Shown here: piece after piece, positions 18,950-28,751 of the stretch
Position numbering within the stretch: the stretch's first letter is position 1
Layout: the number at the start of each line of letters is the position of its first letter
From: Sporotomaculum syntrophicum
GTDB taxonomy: Bacteria; Bacillota; Desulfotomaculia; Desulfotomaculales; Desulfallaceae
Length of the DNA: 64,000 nt
Direction of reading: 5' to 3'
Assembly (NCBI RefSeq): GCF_009932395.1
Contig: NZ_LSRS01000001.1
Location: 321,802 to 385,801 of the forward strand
Notes under the pieces: model-generated
Told to the model about the DNA's origin: nothing
Databases searched by the model: none
What the model saw: the letters and a program-made list of their open reading frames with translations, nothing else
Position numbers and translations under genes: made by a program

Positions 18950-19792
18950 TTATGGCAATTCAAGGCTGAACTTCCCCAATCTACCCTCACGAAACTCTTT
19001 GATCACAAAAACAGCTGCTTTATTACTATCTATTTTTCCGCCGGATAAGTAGAAGCCTCGGTATTTACCGATTTTTTCAATGACTTCCCAGATCTCCCCC
19101 GGTATGGTATCTAATTTGTAACGGCTGGCCAGTACATCGGGTGCCTTTTCCAGCAACCACTGAACAAGCTTTAAACAAATCTCCTCGGGATTGTAGATTT
19201 GTTCTTTAATTGCTCCGGTAACCGACAATTTGTAGGCTGTTTCCGGGTCTTCAAATTTAGGCCAAAGAATGCCGGGTGTATCCAGCAATTCCAGCTTGCT
19301 TCCCAACTTTATCCACTGCTCGCCCCTGGTTACCCCCGGGCGATTGCCCGTACGGGCCACTTTTTTGCCGGCTAGCTTATTGATCAACATGGATTTGCCC
19401 ACATTGGGCACCCCCACTACCATACAACGGGCTAACCGAGCTAACCGCCCCCTGGACATATACTTTTGCACCGCTGGCCTGGCTTGCTGTTCAGTAAGCG
19501 CTATCATTTTTTTTATTCCAGCACCATGGTGGGCATCTACAGCCACCGCCGGCAGGGCATTGCGGTTAAAATAATCCAACCAGGCAGCCGTGGCCTCGGG
19601 AGCAGCCAGATCCGACTTGTTCAGCACCACCAGTCTGGGTTTATCTTTTAAAATTACATTAATATCCGGATTACGACTGCTGGCAGGTATGCGGGCATCC
19701 AGTAGTTCAATAACAACATCTACCATTTGTAGGTTCTGCTGCACCTGCTTGCGTGCTTTGGCCATATGCCCCGGGTACCATTGAATATCCAT
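18950..19792 (-). CDS. rbgA: Ribosome biogenesis GTPase YlqF/RbgA
   Basis: 280 residues. It is a circularly permuted GTPase: G4 NKSDLA (near residue 59) precedes G1 GVPNVGKSMLINKL (near 127) and G3 DTPG (near 173). It starts with the typical 'MDIQWYPGHMAKARKQ'. Family knowledge: it is needed for late assembly of the 50S subunit. The order lepB, rbgA, rnhB follows the Bacillus arrangement. Confidence 0.96.
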   Translation of the reverse strand: MDIQWYPGHMAKARKQVQQNLQMVDVVIELLDARIPASSRNPDINVILKDKPRLVVLNKSDLAAPEATAAWLDYFNRNALPAVAVDAHHGAGIKKMIALTEQQARPAVQKYMSRGRLARLARCMVVGVPNVGKSMLINKLAGKKVARTGNRPGVTRGEQWIKLGSKLELLDTPGILWPKFEDPETAYKLSVTGAIKEQIYNPEEICLKLVQWLLEKAPDVLASRYKLDTIPGEIWEVIEKIGKYRGFYLSGGKIDSNKAAVFVIKEFREGRLGKFSLELP

Positions 19793-19968
19793 CTTGTCAC
19801 GAGTCCTTATATAAGATCTAACTTATTCCTTTCATGGACAGTTATGCTTAATGTCGGTATTTACAGGTTTAAAATTGGTTACAGCTGTAGCATCCCCGGT
19901 AAACAATTACTTTAATACTTAAGACCATGTTTCCGGGAAACTTGGGCACAATTATCCTAACAGTGTTA

Positions 19969-20520
19969 TTATAATAAGCTAATGCGATTCAAAGGCCAGT
20001 AAATCAACACTGCTTTACCAATTATATTTTCTTCCGGTAATGCCCCCCAAACCCGGCTATCGTCACTGTTATTACGATTATCACCCATCATAAAATAACT
20101 GCCGACGGGCACCTCATCCGGTCCAAAATCAGCAAAGGTCAGACCTTCAGGAAGGTAATCCTCCTTCACCTGCTGACCATTAATATACAAACGACTGTCG
20201 CGAATTGCAATACTTTCACCACCAATACCAATGGTTCGCTTGACAAAATCCCTGCTGGGGTCAAGGGGGAACTTAAATACCATGACATCACCCCGTTTTG
20301 GTTCACTGAAATAGTAATTTAGCTTACTGACAATTATTCTATCCCCCACTTGCAAACTGGGAACCATTGACTCAGAAGGGATATAAAAAGGCTGAAACAC
20401 AAACATCCTGATGAGTATAGCCAATAAAATTGCTATGGCTATAGACTCAAGAATTTCTCTTATTGCCGACTTGCTCTTGACTTTAATTTTTACCGGTTGC
20501 TCATGACTTGAATTTCCCAT
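19969..20520 (-). CDS. lepB: Signal peptidase I
   Basis: 183 residues. A single N-terminal membrane anchor (residues ~25-40) is followed by box B 'FYIPSESMVPSL' with the catalytic Ser, box D 'RGDVMVFKFP' plus 'DFVKRTIG' with the catalytic Lys, and box E 'MGDNRNNSDDSR'. It cleaves signal peptides of exported proteins at the outer face of the membrane. The second ATG (20520) is preferred because GAGGGG is then six bases upstream. It is separated from rplS by a hairpin, so expression may need readthrough or its own promoter. Confidence 0.95.
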   Translation of the reverse strand: MGNSSHEQPVKIKVKSKSAIREILESIAIAILLAILIRMFVFQPFYIPSESMVPSLQVGDRIIVSKLNYYFSEPKRGDVMVFKFPLDPSRDFVKRTIGIGGESIAIRDSRLYINGQQVKEDYLPEGLTFADFGPDEVPVGSYFMMGDNRNNSDDSRVWGALPEENIIGKAVLIYWPLNRISLL

Positions 20521-20554
20521 CTCCATCCCCTCGATTAATCAACATAAATTCATT

Positions 20555-20586
20555 TAAAAAGGGACTGTCTTATCAGCCAGTCCCTT
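20555..20586 (-). terminator. Terminator/attenuator between rplS and lepB
   Basis: On the minus strand AAGGGACTG pairs perfectly with CAGTCCCTT, followed by TTT. Its place directly after rplS suggests partial termination before lepB. Confidence 0.75.
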
Positions 20587-20592
20587 GTAATC

Positions 20593-20937
20593 CTAGCGGC
20601 GAATTTCCTTAATTCGAGCAGCTTTGCCGCGCAATTTGCGCAGGTAATAAAGCCTGGCTCTGCGAACACGTCCTCGCCTGGTAACTTCAATTTTATCAAT
20701 ACGCGGTGAATGGAGAGGAAATGTTCTTTCAACACCGACTCCGTATGATACCCGGCGGACAGTAAATGTCTCACTTAGCCCGCCACCACGGCGCCTAATT
20801 ACTACACCCTCAAACACCTGGATTCTTTCCCGATTACCTTCCACAACTTTGACGTGTACTTTGACAGTGTCTCCAGGACTAAAATCAGGAATATTTTCTT
20901 TATATTGATCTTGTTCGATTACTTTTATTAAATCCAT
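20593..20937 (-). CDS. rplS: Ribosomal protein L19
   Basis: 114 residues, the normal size. Signatures: '[13 protein letters not shown]' near 18-30, '[15 protein letters not shown]', '[22 protein letters not shown]' region, and the basic '[13 protein letters not shown]' C terminus. It is a 50S protein at the 30S interface. A strong GGGGGGAAGGAGG site precedes the ATG. In many Firmicutes rplS follows trmD; here spoIIP and a LysM gene separate them. Confidence 0.97.
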   Translation of the reverse strand: MDLIKVIEQDQYKENIPDFSPGDTVKVHVKVVEGNRERIQVFEGVVIRRRGGGLSETFTVRRVSYGVGVERTFPLHSPRIDKIEVTRRGRVRRARLYYLRKLRGKAARIKEIRR

Positions 20938-21085
20938 AGCTGTAACCTCCTTCCCCCCAGATGTTCATACCCCTTATTTCCAGGATAGCGGACCACCGTA
21001 ATAAACAAGAGAAATTATACCACAATTCACCCGAAGGCGCAATAACCCTATATTTCCCCTATTAATGTCTTTAAAATTCTTAGTA

Positions 21086-22180
21086 TTATCCTCTTCGTCT
21101 GCTCAATTGGTCGATTTTACTTAACAGGTAATTTTTTACTTTTTCTTCCGAGTTATTGATGAAGATAAAGATGACGCCGCCTAACACAACTAATAAAGCT
21201 ATGAAAAGAACGGTTCCCCACCCCTGAGGCCCGGTTTTTGGCAACTCTGTGGCCTCCTGGCGGGGCGGCGGTGTTAAGCCAAGCATTTCAGGAACAGCAT
21301 TGGCTAACAGAGCAACCCCGTTTTCCGCCTGCGGTTTTTCATTGGTGTAAGTGCCTGCTTCAATCAACAACGCCGTAGGCATTAAATCCTGGTTGTAATT
21401 ACCCGAGGCCAGGTATATTTCCTTTATTAATTCCGGGTTTTTCTTGTTAACATAAGCCATTAAACGCTTGGCAAAATCTAGGTTAGCAGACATTTTAGGA
21501 TTCTGCCTGCCCACCACCAAGCGGATTTGAGTAACATCCTGTTCTGATATAATCTGGCGATAGAACTCGGGATCGTCTATACCATCCCTGTGCACATCAA
21601 AAATTGCCACCGGGTTCTGTTCCAACAACTTTACAGCTGTCCTACGAGAACGGTAATAGGCATTGGCATCGTGTGGACAATGGGGCGTTTTATTATAATC
21701 TACCTTAACTTTTTGTTCTTGGAGTGTATTATTGAAAATATCCCCCACTTGATAAATACCCCCGTTAAAAGGTATGGAAGCTTTACCGTCGGTGGGCAAA
21801 TACGATTCATCCGAATGGGTATGATATATACCAACCGGGCGTTCCTGCCATGCCTGGCTCGATACAACAGGTGCGGCTTTAATTTGCTCATAATAATCCA
21901 TATACGATAGTATAATTTTATCCTTGCCGATTAATTTAACCTGAGCCGTATTGCCTTGCACACCGCTCACCTGATAGTGATAACCTTTGCTATTGATTAT
22001 TTCGTCGCCCCTAGCCGGCTTCCGGGAAGCAAGAGTTACCAGATTACCATGCTGGTCAATATATTCATAGCACACCCCGGCCATATGATCAGCCTGCTGC
22101 TCAGCCAGCGCTGACAATGGGCAGTAGAGACAAGCATAATACAAACTTACTATAATGAACACTGCACGTAATGGTTTCAA
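21086..22180 (-). CDS. spoIIP: Stage II sporulation protein P (SpoIIP) with C-terminal LPKTG-membrane tail
   Basis: 364 residues from the TTG at 22180, which has GGAGG seven bases upstream; an ATG at 22216 is possible but has a weaker site. An N-terminal signal/membrane segment is followed by the SpoIIP amidase/endopeptidase domain: 'IYHTHSDESYLP', 'AIFDVHRDG' and 'LIEAGTYTNE' carry the expected metal and catalytic His/Glu residues. Family knowledge: SpoIIP with SpoIID and SpoIIM remodels septal peptidoglycan for engulfment. The C terminus has LPKTG, a hydrophobic helix and a basic tail, which resembles a sortase signal. It is good evidence that the host forms endospores. Confidence 0.9.
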   Translation of the reverse strand: MKPLRAVFIIVSLYYACLYCPLSALAEQQADHMAGVCYEYIDQHGNLVTLASRKPARGDEIINSKGYHYQVSGVQGNTAQVKLIGKDKIILSYMDYYEQIKAAPVVSSQAWQERPVGIYHTHSDESYLPTDGKASIPFNGGIYQVGDIFNNTLQEQKVKVDYNKTPHCPHDANAYYRSRRTAVKLLEQNPVAIFDVHRDGIDDPEFYRQIISEQDVTQIRLVVGRQNPKMSANLDFAKRLMAYVNKKNPELIKEIYLASGNYNQDLMPTALLIEAGTYTNEKPQAENGVALLANAVPEMLGLTPPPRQEATELPKTGPQGWGTVLFIALLVVLGGVIFIFINNSEEKVKNYLLSKIDQLSRRRG

Positions 22181-22404
22181 GATAAGGCCTCCATATAAAC
22201 ATAATAATTTTATCATGGCCTTATCTGAAGGAATATAGACATGCTAAAACAGATAAAACTTTAGTACTTTTTATTAATACTGTTCATAAAATTATATATA
22301 TAAACCAGGCTGACAATATTTCTTGTGCAGGGAGAGTAAATCAATGATATTAGCAATATTTTTTACACCGGCGGAAGTACCGGCCATCTGGGCGTGATTA
22401 GGCT

Positions 22405-22749
22405 ATGCCCGATTCTAACGATCATGTACCCTGTTCCTCCGGTCGATATTGGATTGTTACGCCGGGGGATACACTATATTTAATAGCATCCTTTGTGGGT
22501 ACTACCATTTCCACACTTACGCAGCTCAATCCAGATATCGATCCCGCTAACTTGCAAACAGGCCAAAAAATTTGCCTGCCCCCGGAGAGGGTTTGTCCCT
22601 CGGGCGTATTCTGGTTAGTGGCACGTGGTGATACCCTGTACACTATTGCCTTAGCCACAGGCACCACCGTAGAAAAGCTGCGGGAACTCAATCCCAACGT
22701 CGATCCCCTAAAACTCCTACCCGGACAAACAATCTGCCTGCCAGGATAA
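22405..22749 (+). CDS. Two-LysM-domain protein
   Basis: 114 residues with two LysM repeats: 'YWIVTPGDTLYLIAS…LNPDIDP' (~15-60) and 'FWLVARGDTLYTIAL…LNPNVDP' (~68-112), each ending in (K/T)ICLP. LysM binds N-acetylglucosamine-containing glycans. No signal peptide or catalytic domain is visible, which recalls spore-coat or cortex LysM proteins, and spoIIP is adjacent; a spore role is inference. It runs on the plus strand between spoIIP and trmD. The site upstream of the ATG is weak. Confidence 0.85.
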   Translation: MPDSNDHVPCSSGRYWIVTPGDTLYLIASFVGTTISTLTQLNPDIDPANLQTGQKICLPPERVCPSGVFWLVARGDTLYTIALATGTTVEKLRELNPNVDPLKLLPGQTICLPG

Positions 22750-22762
22750 AATTTCACCAGCC

Positions 22763-23518
22763 CTAACCCTCGATAACTCCCTGGATGCTGACCACTATTT
22801 CACGCAAAATATCTCGATCTTCGCTGCTTAGCATCTCCTCTCGCAGCAGATCAGGGCGGCGTTCCAGCGTTTTGAGTAAAGCCTGTCGGCGGCGCCATAG
22901 CCTGATTTTTTCGTGGTGACCACTCATCAAAATTTCAGGCACCGACAAATCCTCGCAATCACGAGGCCGGGTATATTGCGGGTATTCCAATAACCCATGA
23001 TAAAAGGAATCCTCCTCTGCAGAGGCCTGCTCACCCAGCACACCGGGTATCATCCTGGCGACCGCGTCCACCACCACCATTGCCGGTAGTTCACCACCCG
23101 TAAGCACGTAATCACCTATGGATAATTCATCAGTTACGGCCAGCTCGCGCACCCGTTCGTCGATACCCTCATAATGACCGCAGATAATTACCAGGTGTTC
23201 CTCCCTGGCCAGGTCCCGCGCCCAATTCTGATCAAAGGTTAAGCCGGTGGGGCACATTAATATTACCCTAGCCTGCGCATCACCCCTTTGATTGCACACA
23301 TGCTCCAGCGCCCGCATAATGGGCGGTGCCTGCATCACCATACCAGCACCGCCGCCATACGGGGTATCATCCACGGTATGATGTTTATTACCCGAAAAAT
23401 CCCGAATATCAGTAAAACTTATTTCCAAAAGGCCCCTATCCCTAGCTCGCTTAATAATGCTGCTATCAAAGGGACCGGAAAACATTTCCGGAAATAAGGT
23501 AAGCATATCTATTTTCAT
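22763..23518 (-). CDS. trmD: tRNA (guanine-N1-)-methyltransferase
   Basis: 251 residues from '[13 protein letters not shown]'. It methylates G37 of tRNAs using S-adenosylmethionine. The SPOUT trefoil-knot motifs are visible: '[15 protein letters not shown]' near 115 and '[20 protein letters not shown]' near 135, then '[10 protein letters not shown]' in the linker. The ATG overlaps the rimM stop (ATGA), so the two are coupled. The site used by an upstream start at 23548 is unconvincing. Confidence 0.97.
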   Translation of the reverse strand: MKIDMLTLFPEMFSGPFDSSIIKRARDRGLLEISFTDIRDFSGNKHHTVDDTPYGGGAGMVMQAPPIMRALEHVCNQRGDAQARVILMCPTGLTFDQNWARDLAREEHLVIICGHYEGIDERVRELAVTDELSIGDYVLTGGELPAMVVVDAVARMIPGVLGEQASAEEDSFYHGLLEYPQYTRPRDCEDLSVPEILMSGHHEKIRLWRRRQALLKTLERRPDLLREEMLSSEDRDILREIVVSIQGVIEG

Positions 23519-24039
23519 GACAATTCTTCCAGCCCTTCCGGTAAACAAACGGTCATTTCTTTCTGCTCCATATCAACATTACGTACAACTTGTTTAAGTG
23601 CCGGTATTAAAAGCGGTCGCTTCGTTGCGCCTTCTACAATAAACACGTCATTTGCTCCGGTTTGAAGCACATCCTGCACTTGCCCCAGATATCGCCTATC
23701 ATCAGTAAACACTTCCATACCCACGATATCAAAGACATAAAACGTATCCTCAGGCAGCGGCATTTGCTCATCTCTGGGAATTAACAGCCTTGCATTTTTT
23801 AGCGTTTCCGCAGTATTCATATCGTTTATACCCGCAAACTTAATAATAATAAATTTTTTGTGCGGATAGGTTTTCTCAATATTCATCAGCTTTATTTGGC
23901 CATTAAGCTCCACTAACGCCTTATCCATAGCGCTAAACCGCTCAGGGAAATCCGTTAATGGTATAACCCTCACCTCACCCCGGTGTCCATGGGTATTTAC
24001 TATTTTCCCAATGGTTATATATTGAACTTCCGCACCCAA
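23515..24039 (-). CDS. rimM: 16S rRNA processing protein RimM
   Basis: 174 residues. The N-terminal RimM domain has '[18 protein letters not shown]', and the C-terminal PRC-barrel has '[15 protein letters not shown]' and '[18 protein letters not shown]'. It assists 30S maturation around S19. It lies between khpA and trmD in the standard Firmicute order. Confidence 0.96.
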   Translation of the reverse strand: MGAEVQYITIGKIVNTHGHRGEVRVIPLTDFPERFSAMDKALVELNGQIKLMNIEKTYPHKKFIIIKFAGINDMNTAETLKNARLLIPRDEQMPLPEDTFYVFDIVGMEVFTDDRRYLGQVQDVLQTGANDVFIVEGATKRPLLIPALKQVVRNVDMEQKEMTVCLPEGLEELS

Positions 24040-24117
24040 CCAACCATCACCTCAAACATAAAAAAGGTTATTGTCATTATGTCATAAACAGAAGCAAAAC
24101 AATCATCCCATAATAAG

Positions 24118-24140
24118 AAAGAGGGCGCCATGCCCCCTTT
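24118..24140 (-). terminator. Hairpin between khpA and rimM
   Basis: AAAGGGGGC pairs with GCCCTCTTT over nine pairs with a five-base loop. The T-tract is short, so it may only weaken transcription into rimM-trmD. Confidence 0.5.
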
Positions 24141-24159
24141 TGTTTGTATCCTATCCTAA

Positions 24160-24387
24160 TTAAACAATCTCTACGGTGACCTTTTTGTGCTCTTTGGTGG
24201 CTGCCGCTTTAACAACGGTCCGAATGGCCCTGGCAATCTTACCTTGTTTACCTATCACTTTACCCATATCATCCTGGGCAACCCGCAACTCAATCACGCA
24301 AGACTTTTCCCTTTCAATAATATCCACGGTCACCATATCAGGATGGTCGACGAGGGCCTTGGCCAATGTTTCCACCAGTTCCTTCAT
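24160..24387 (-). CDS. khpA: KH-domain RNA-binding protein (KhpA/YlqC)
   Basis: 75 residues, one KH domain with the GxxG loop in 'VIGKQGKIARAI' near residues 43-54. Family knowledge: small RNA-binding protein that pairs with KhpB in Gram-positives. It lies between rpsP and rimM as in Bacillus. Confidence 0.95.
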   Translation of the reverse strand: MKELVETLAKALVDHPDMVTVDIIEREKSCVIELRVAQDDMGKVIGKQGKIARAIRTVVKAAATKEHKKVTVEIV

Positions 24388-24413
24388 AGGATAGACCTCC
24401 TCTGCTGGTCCAT

Positions 24414-24683
24414 TTACTGACCCTCGCCGCTAACGATTTTTTTATTGATACCAACTTTATTAAACAGCGCTTTAGTGGTATCGGTAAGCTGTGCCCCTTT
24501 ACTTAACCAATCAGCCGCTTTGGCTTCATCAATTTTAATCACAGCTGGGTTCTTCAGCGGGTCATAATAGCCAATTTCCTCTATAAAACGACCGTCCCGG
24601 GGGGATCGGGCATCGGCTACCACGATCCGATAAAACGGCTGTTTCTTAGCCCCCATTCTCTTAAGTCTGATCTTTACAGCCAC
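24414..24683 (-). CDS. rpsP: Ribosomal protein S16
   Basis: 89 residues beginning at GTG (translated [11 protein letters not shown]). The GTG at 24683 was chosen because AAAGGAGG lies just upstream; a GTG at 24692 is inside that site. The '[17 protein letters not shown]' block and 'YDPLKNP' are typical. It is a 30S assembly protein. It follows ffh as in other Firmicutes. Confidence 0.97.
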   Translation of the reverse strand: MAVKIRLKRMGAKKQPFYRIVVADARSPRDGRFIEEIGYYDPLKNPAVIKIDEAKAADWLSKGAQLTDTTKALFNKVGINKKIVSGEGQ

Positions 24684-24721
24684 AATATTCACCTCCTTTA
24701 ACTGATGTAAAATTAATATTA

Positions 24722-26086
24722 TTATTTAAATGGCGAACCCTTTTTACCAAAACCGAGTAGATTTTGCTTGCCTTTTTTAGCACCTTTGCCCATTTCTACT
24801 AACTGACGCATCATTTTCTTTGTCTGTTCAAACTGTTTGAGCAGACGGTTTACTTCTTGGACACTAGTACCGCTGCCCCGGGCAATACGCCGGCGCCGGC
24901 TTCCGTTTATCTCCTGGGGGTTCTGTCTTTCCCATGGGGTCATGGATTTAATAATAGCCTCCACAAAAACCAGATCTTTATCGTCCACTTCCAAATCCTT
25001 TAGTTTCTTCATCCCCCCCAAACCGGGAATCATGCCCAAAATTTGATCAAGAGGACCCATTTTTTTGACTTGATTTAACTGCTGGACAAAATCATCCAGT
25101 GTAAACTCCATACTTCGGATGCGCTTATTGAGTATTTCCACCTGCTCTTGATCAAAATTAGCCTGAGCCTTTTCAATCAAAGTCAGCATATCACCCATAC
25201 CTAAGATACGGTCAGCCATCCGGTCGGGGTGAAAATCTTCCAAAGCATCTAACTTCTCACCCATACCAACAAATTTAATCGGACAGCCTGTCACTGCTTT
25301 AACTGAAAGCGCAGCCCCTCCACGAGTGTCCCCGTCCAACTTGGTAAGGATCACCCCTGTTAAAGATAAACGCTCGTTAAAGGCTTTAGCCACGTTAACA
25401 GCATCCTGGCCAGTCATGGAATCCACTACCAGCAATATTTCATTGGGGTTAACGTTTGCCACAATATCTTTCAATTCGGTCATCAATTCTTCATCAATAT
25501 GCAGCCGACCGGCTGTATCGAGGATAACCAAGTCATTACCCTCCCGGCGGGCTTTCTCCACAGCCGCCCGAGCAATATCCGGCGGGGCAACATTATCACC
25601 CATGTTAAATACCGGCATGTCCAATTGCCCGCCCAGCACCTGCAGCTGTTTGATAGCTGCTGGGCGATAGATATCACAAGCCACGAGCAAAGGCCGGCGC
25701 CCCTGGCGGCGAAGGTGGTTGGCCAGTTTTGCAGTTGTGGTGGTTTTACCTCCCCCCTGCAGACCTACCATCATCACCACTGTAGGTGGGGCCGGTGCAA
25801 GCTCGATTTTGCTCCGGGTTCCCCCCATGAGAGCAGCTAATTCATCGTGCACTATTTTTATAACTTGCTGAGCAGGGGTGAGGCTTTGCAATACATCTAG
25901 CCCGACAGCCCTTTCCCTGACCTTGGCTATAAAATCCTTAACAACCAAAAAGTTAACATCTGCGCCAATCAGCGCCCGGCGCACTTCCTTTAAAGCCAGG
26001 TCAACATCCTCTTCGGTAAGTCGGCCCTTGCCCCGCAATTTTTTGAAGGTCTCCTGGAGCTTTTCTGCTAAACCGGAAAATATCAT
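24722..26086 (-). CDS. ffh: Signal recognition particle protein Ffh
   Basis: 454 residues: N domain (1-~90), G domain with [15 protein letters not shown] near residue 108 and DTAGR near 190, and a Met-rich M domain (~300-454) including '[24 protein letters not shown]', which binds SRP RNA. The first P-loop residue is GLQGGGKT rather than GLQGSGKT, a minor variant. It targets membrane proteins co-translationally. It follows ylxM at a six-base gap. Confidence 0.97.
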   Translation of the reverse strand: MIFSGLAEKLQETFKKLRGKGRLTEEDVDLALKEVRRALIGADVNFLVVKDFIAKVRERAVGLDVLQSLTPAQQVIKIVHDELAALMGGTRSKIELAPAPPTVVMMVGLQGGGKTTTTAKLANHLRRQGRRPLLVACDIYRPAAIKQLQVLGGQLDMPVFNMGDNVAPPDIARAAVEKARREGNDLVILDTAGRLHIDEELMTELKDIVANVNPNEILLVVDSMTGQDAVNVAKAFNERLSLTGVILTKLDGDTRGGAALSVKAVTGCPIKFVGMGEKLDALEDFHPDRMADRILGMGDMLTLIEKAQANFDQEQVEILNKRIRSMEFTLDDFVQQLNQVKKMGPLDQILGMIPGLGGMKKLKDLEVDDKDLVFVEAIIKSMTPWERQNPQEINGSRRRRIARGSGTSVQEVNRLLKQFEQTKKMMRQLVEMGKGAKKGKQNLLGFGKKGSPFK

Positions 26087-26091
26087 ATATG

Positions 26092-26442
26092 TTACCCCCT
26101 GTCCATCTCCAGTAGTTCCTGCAATAGCTTCCTAGCCTTGACCAGCCGCTGAGGCGCAAGCTCGCCGGCCTCATTCAACAACCGGGCAACCTCGGCCAGT
26201 TTATTGCGCTGTACTAAAAATTTATCGATTAATCCTAATTTATTTTCGTAATTAACCAGAATATTCTCCGCCCTTTTTAGCATATCATGCACCGCCTGCC
26301 GGCTGACCCCATAGCTTTCGGCAATTTCACCCAGGGAATAATCATTTCCATAATACAAATCGAAAAACTTTTGCTGCCTTTCCGTTAACAGCGGGCCGTA
26401 AAAATCGTACAGCAGAGTCATTCTAATTACCTTATCCATCAA
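26092..26442 (-). CDS. ylxM: YlxM family DNA-binding protein, putative SRP regulator
   Basis: 116 residues. It has a sigma-70 region-4-like HTH ('YSLGEIAESYGVSRQAVHDMLKR' region, near 34-55) and a helical C terminus. It is always found upstream of ffh in Firmicutes; the role in SRP expression or function is suggested but weakly proven. It is the first gene of the operon, behind a good promoter. Confidence 0.93.
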   Translation of the reverse strand: MMDKVIRMTLLYDFYGPLLTERQQKFFDLYYGNDYSLGEIAESYGVSRQAVHDMLKRAENILVNYENKLGLIDKFLVQRNKLAEVARLLNEAGELAPQRLVKARKLLQELLEMDRG

Positions 26443-26481
26443 TAGAACCTTTCTGTATAAAGCTAAAATACTTTACAGCCA

Positions 26482-26510
26482 ATTTTACATTAATAGAGTA
26501 ACTATGTCAA
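26482..26510 (-). promoter_or_regulatory. Promoter of the ylxM-ffh-rpsP operon
   Basis: On the minus strand TTGACA (26510-26505) and TAAAAT (26487-26482) are spaced by 17 bp, about 40 bp before ylxM. Confidence 0.7.
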
Positions 26511-26593
26511 GTAATATGTAAAAATTGACACACTTGTAAGTATATATCTGTACTATGCTTATAAGTTTCGCTGTCACTAACGCCAAGCAGTAA

Positions 26594-27286
26594 TCCAAGA
26601 CAATTACCCCCCAGGTACCAAGCAGGGTGCAAAAAGCTATAGCCGGTTTTTCCACCGAAGCAGTGTTAAATGCCCTGGGCGGCAAACTGGAACCGCTTCT
26701 TGACGTTATCAAAGCAGGTAAAATTAAAGGTGTAACCAACTGCACCACAACGGCAACAGGTCTCCACGATTATATGACGGTGAACGTTGTCAAAGAGCTA
26801 ATCAAGCGAGACATCCTTGTGCTCAGCGGCGGCTGCGGTAACCACGCTCTGGAAGTGGCCGGTTTGTGCAATGCCGACGCGGTGGCTTTAGCCGGCAGCG
26901 GTTTGCAGGAAATCTGCAACGCACTGGGCATCCCCCCCGTACTGAGCTTCGGCACCTGCACGGACACCGGGCGTATATCTATGCTGGTTACAGAAATCGC
27001 CAATTCCCTGGGGGTAGATACTTCCGACCTGCCGGTGGCAGTTACCGCACCACAGTACCTGGAGCAAAAGGCTACCATCGATGCTATTTTCGCTCTGGCC
27101 TTTGGCTTATATGCCCACCTGGCCCCCACCCCGCCAGTAACTGGCGGCCCGGAGTTGGTGAAACTGTTAACCGAAGACTTGGAAGGCCTGACCGGCGGCA
27201 AAATAGCACTCGCGGACACACCGGAAAGCGCCGTTGACGGTATTGAGGCGCATATTATAAAAAAGAGGGCAGTGCTAGGTATATAA
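26594..27286 (+). pseudogene. cooS: Truncated Ni-CO dehydrogenase (CooS), C-terminal third only
   Basis: The frame is open from a stop at 26591 and encodes about 230 residues matching the C-terminal part of CooS (full length ~630-670). Visible CooS blocks: 'KAIAGFSTEAVLNALGG', 'ELIKRDILVLSGGCGNHAL' and 'SFGTCTDTGRISMLVTEIA', with Cys residues at C-cluster positions. The N-terminal helical domain and the B- and D-cluster cysteines are missing. The only possible start is a GTG at 26627 with a poor site. A terminator follows. I read it as a remnant, left after a deletion or rearrangement next to ylxM; a stable truncated protein is unlikely to oxidise CO. Confidence 0.85.
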
Positions 27287-27306
27287 AATAAATGTTAAAA
27301 ACAAGC

Positions 27307-27340
27307 AAACCGGAGCGCTGCATATGCACCCCGGTTTTTT
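27307..27340 (+). terminator. Terminator after the cooS remnant
   Basis: AAACCGG and CCGGTTT enclose a 17-nt loop and T's follow. On the minus strand it would also follow nothing obvious, so it is probably the original cooS terminator. Confidence 0.65.
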
Positions 27341-27363
27341 GAACGTACCTGTTTGATAACTCC

Positions 27364-28674
27364 TCAGCTGTTGCTTCTCTGCACCAGAGCATCAGCGCAG
27401 CGCTGAGCTTCTGCCATAACCACATCCTCATCCAGCGTTAAAATACGGCGGTTCTCCATTACCACCCGGCCATCAACGAGCACCGTATGCACGTCCGATG
27501 ATGCGGCAGCATAGACAATCTGGGCATAAATGTCGAACAGCGGATAAAGATGCGGCTGATGCATATCCAATAATATTATGTCAGCCTTAAGACCGCTCAC
27601 CAGCCGTCCGATTTGCTCCTGCATACCCAGCGCTCTGGCCCCGCCGGCAGTAGCCATATGCAAGGCCTGATACGCAGGGAGCACACTGGTATCACAGGTG
27701 TGCAGCTTTTGCAGTAAAGCCGCGGTCCGCATTTCCTCCAGCATGTCCACATTATTGTTGCTGGCTGCACCGTCGGTACCCAGACCGACGAGCGCTCCCG
27801 AGTGCAACAAACGACTTACCGGTGCCACTCCACTGGCCAGCTTCATGTTGCTCTGGGGGTTATGAGCGATACCCACCTGCCGGCGTGCCAAAATATCAAT
27901 GTCGGTGTCACTGAGATGCACACAGTGGGCTGCAAGTACGGGCAGTTCAAAAAGTCCAACCTCTTCCATTAAAGCCACGGGGGTTTTTCCGTACTGGTCA
28001 CTGATTTCTTTAACCTCATCGACTGTTTCGGCTAGATGAATGTGGATACCCACACCCATTTCTTTCGCGGCGGCAATTACCTGTTTAAGGTACACCGGCG
28101 GGCAGGTATAAGGAGCATGAGGCCCAAGCATGGTAGTGATTCGCCCTCCGGCACTACAATGCCATTTTTGGATAAATTCTACGCTTTCGGCCAGTGCGCT
28201 TTCACCATCTGGTCCAGCGCCGATCATCCCCCGACAGAGTACCGCTCGCAGGCCAGCTTCGTCCACAGCCCGGGCTACCTGGTCCATTTCCACGTACATA
28301 TCCGCCAGGGTGGTAGTGCCACCACGGATCATTTCCGCGCAGCACAATAACGTACCCTGAAAAATATCCTCAGGGATCAACAGCGCCTCCAGGGGCCAAA
28401 TTTTATCATTAAGCCACTGCATTAAAGGCAGGTCATCGGCATAACCCCGAAACAGCGTCATAGCTGCATGGGTATGGCAATTGACCAAGCCGGGCATAGC
28501 CACCATCCTGGGATAATCCAGCACCCGTTCCGGTTTAAAATCAGCCGGTGTCGAACCGCTGGGACCCACGTGGTAGATTAGATTATCCCGCACTGCAATT
28601 TCACCATGGTTAATTATGTCACCCTCGCTGTCCATAGTTAAAACAGCCATACATTTGATCAGTAAATCAGCCAT
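27364..28674 (-). CDS. mtaD: 5-methylthioadenosine/S-adenosylhomocysteine deaminase (MtaD/DadD)
   Basis: 436 residues of the amidohydrolase family. Metal and catalytic motifs: 'GLVNCHTHAAMTLFRG' (HxH near residue 66), 'HIHLAETVDEV' near 215, 'LAAHCVHL' near 243 and 'VGLGTDGAASNN' near 300. Family knowledge: it deaminates MTA, SAH and 5'-deoxyadenosine to the inosine forms. It is the last gene of a cluster with aldolase, ahcY, mtnA and mtnP. A TTAAGGAGG site precedes the ATG. Substrate preference cannot be told from sequence. Confidence 0.92.
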   Translation of the reverse strand: MADLLIKCMAVLTMDSEGDIINHGEIAVRDNLIYHVGPSGSTPADFKPERVLDYPRMVAMPGLVNCHTHAAMTLFRGYADDLPLMQWLNDKIWPLEALLIPEDIFQGTLLCCAEMIRGGTTTLADMYVEMDQVARAVDEAGLRAVLCRGMIGAGPDGESALAESVEFIQKWHCSAGGRITTMLGPHAPYTCPPVYLKQVIAAAKEMGVGIHIHLAETVDEVKEISDQYGKTPVALMEEVGLFELPVLAAHCVHLSDTDIDILARRQVGIAHNPQSNMKLASGVAPVSRLLHSGALVGLGTDGAASNNNVDMLEEMRTAALLQKLHTCDTSVLPAYQALHMATAGGARALGMQEQIGRLVSGLKADIILLDMHQPHLYPLFDIYAQIVYAAASSDVHTVLVDGRVVMENRRILTLDEDVVMAEAQRCADALVQRSNS

Positions 28675-28751
28675 ACTTAACCTCCTTAATTGCGTCTAGT
28701 AATTATCTCAAACAAGCAAAATCCCTCGTCATACGCCCTATCTATTATCTG

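Noticed and set aside
26485..26748. 87-codon minus-strand ORF
   Set aside because: Covers the ylxM promoter and is antisense to the cooS remnant; no protein-like content.
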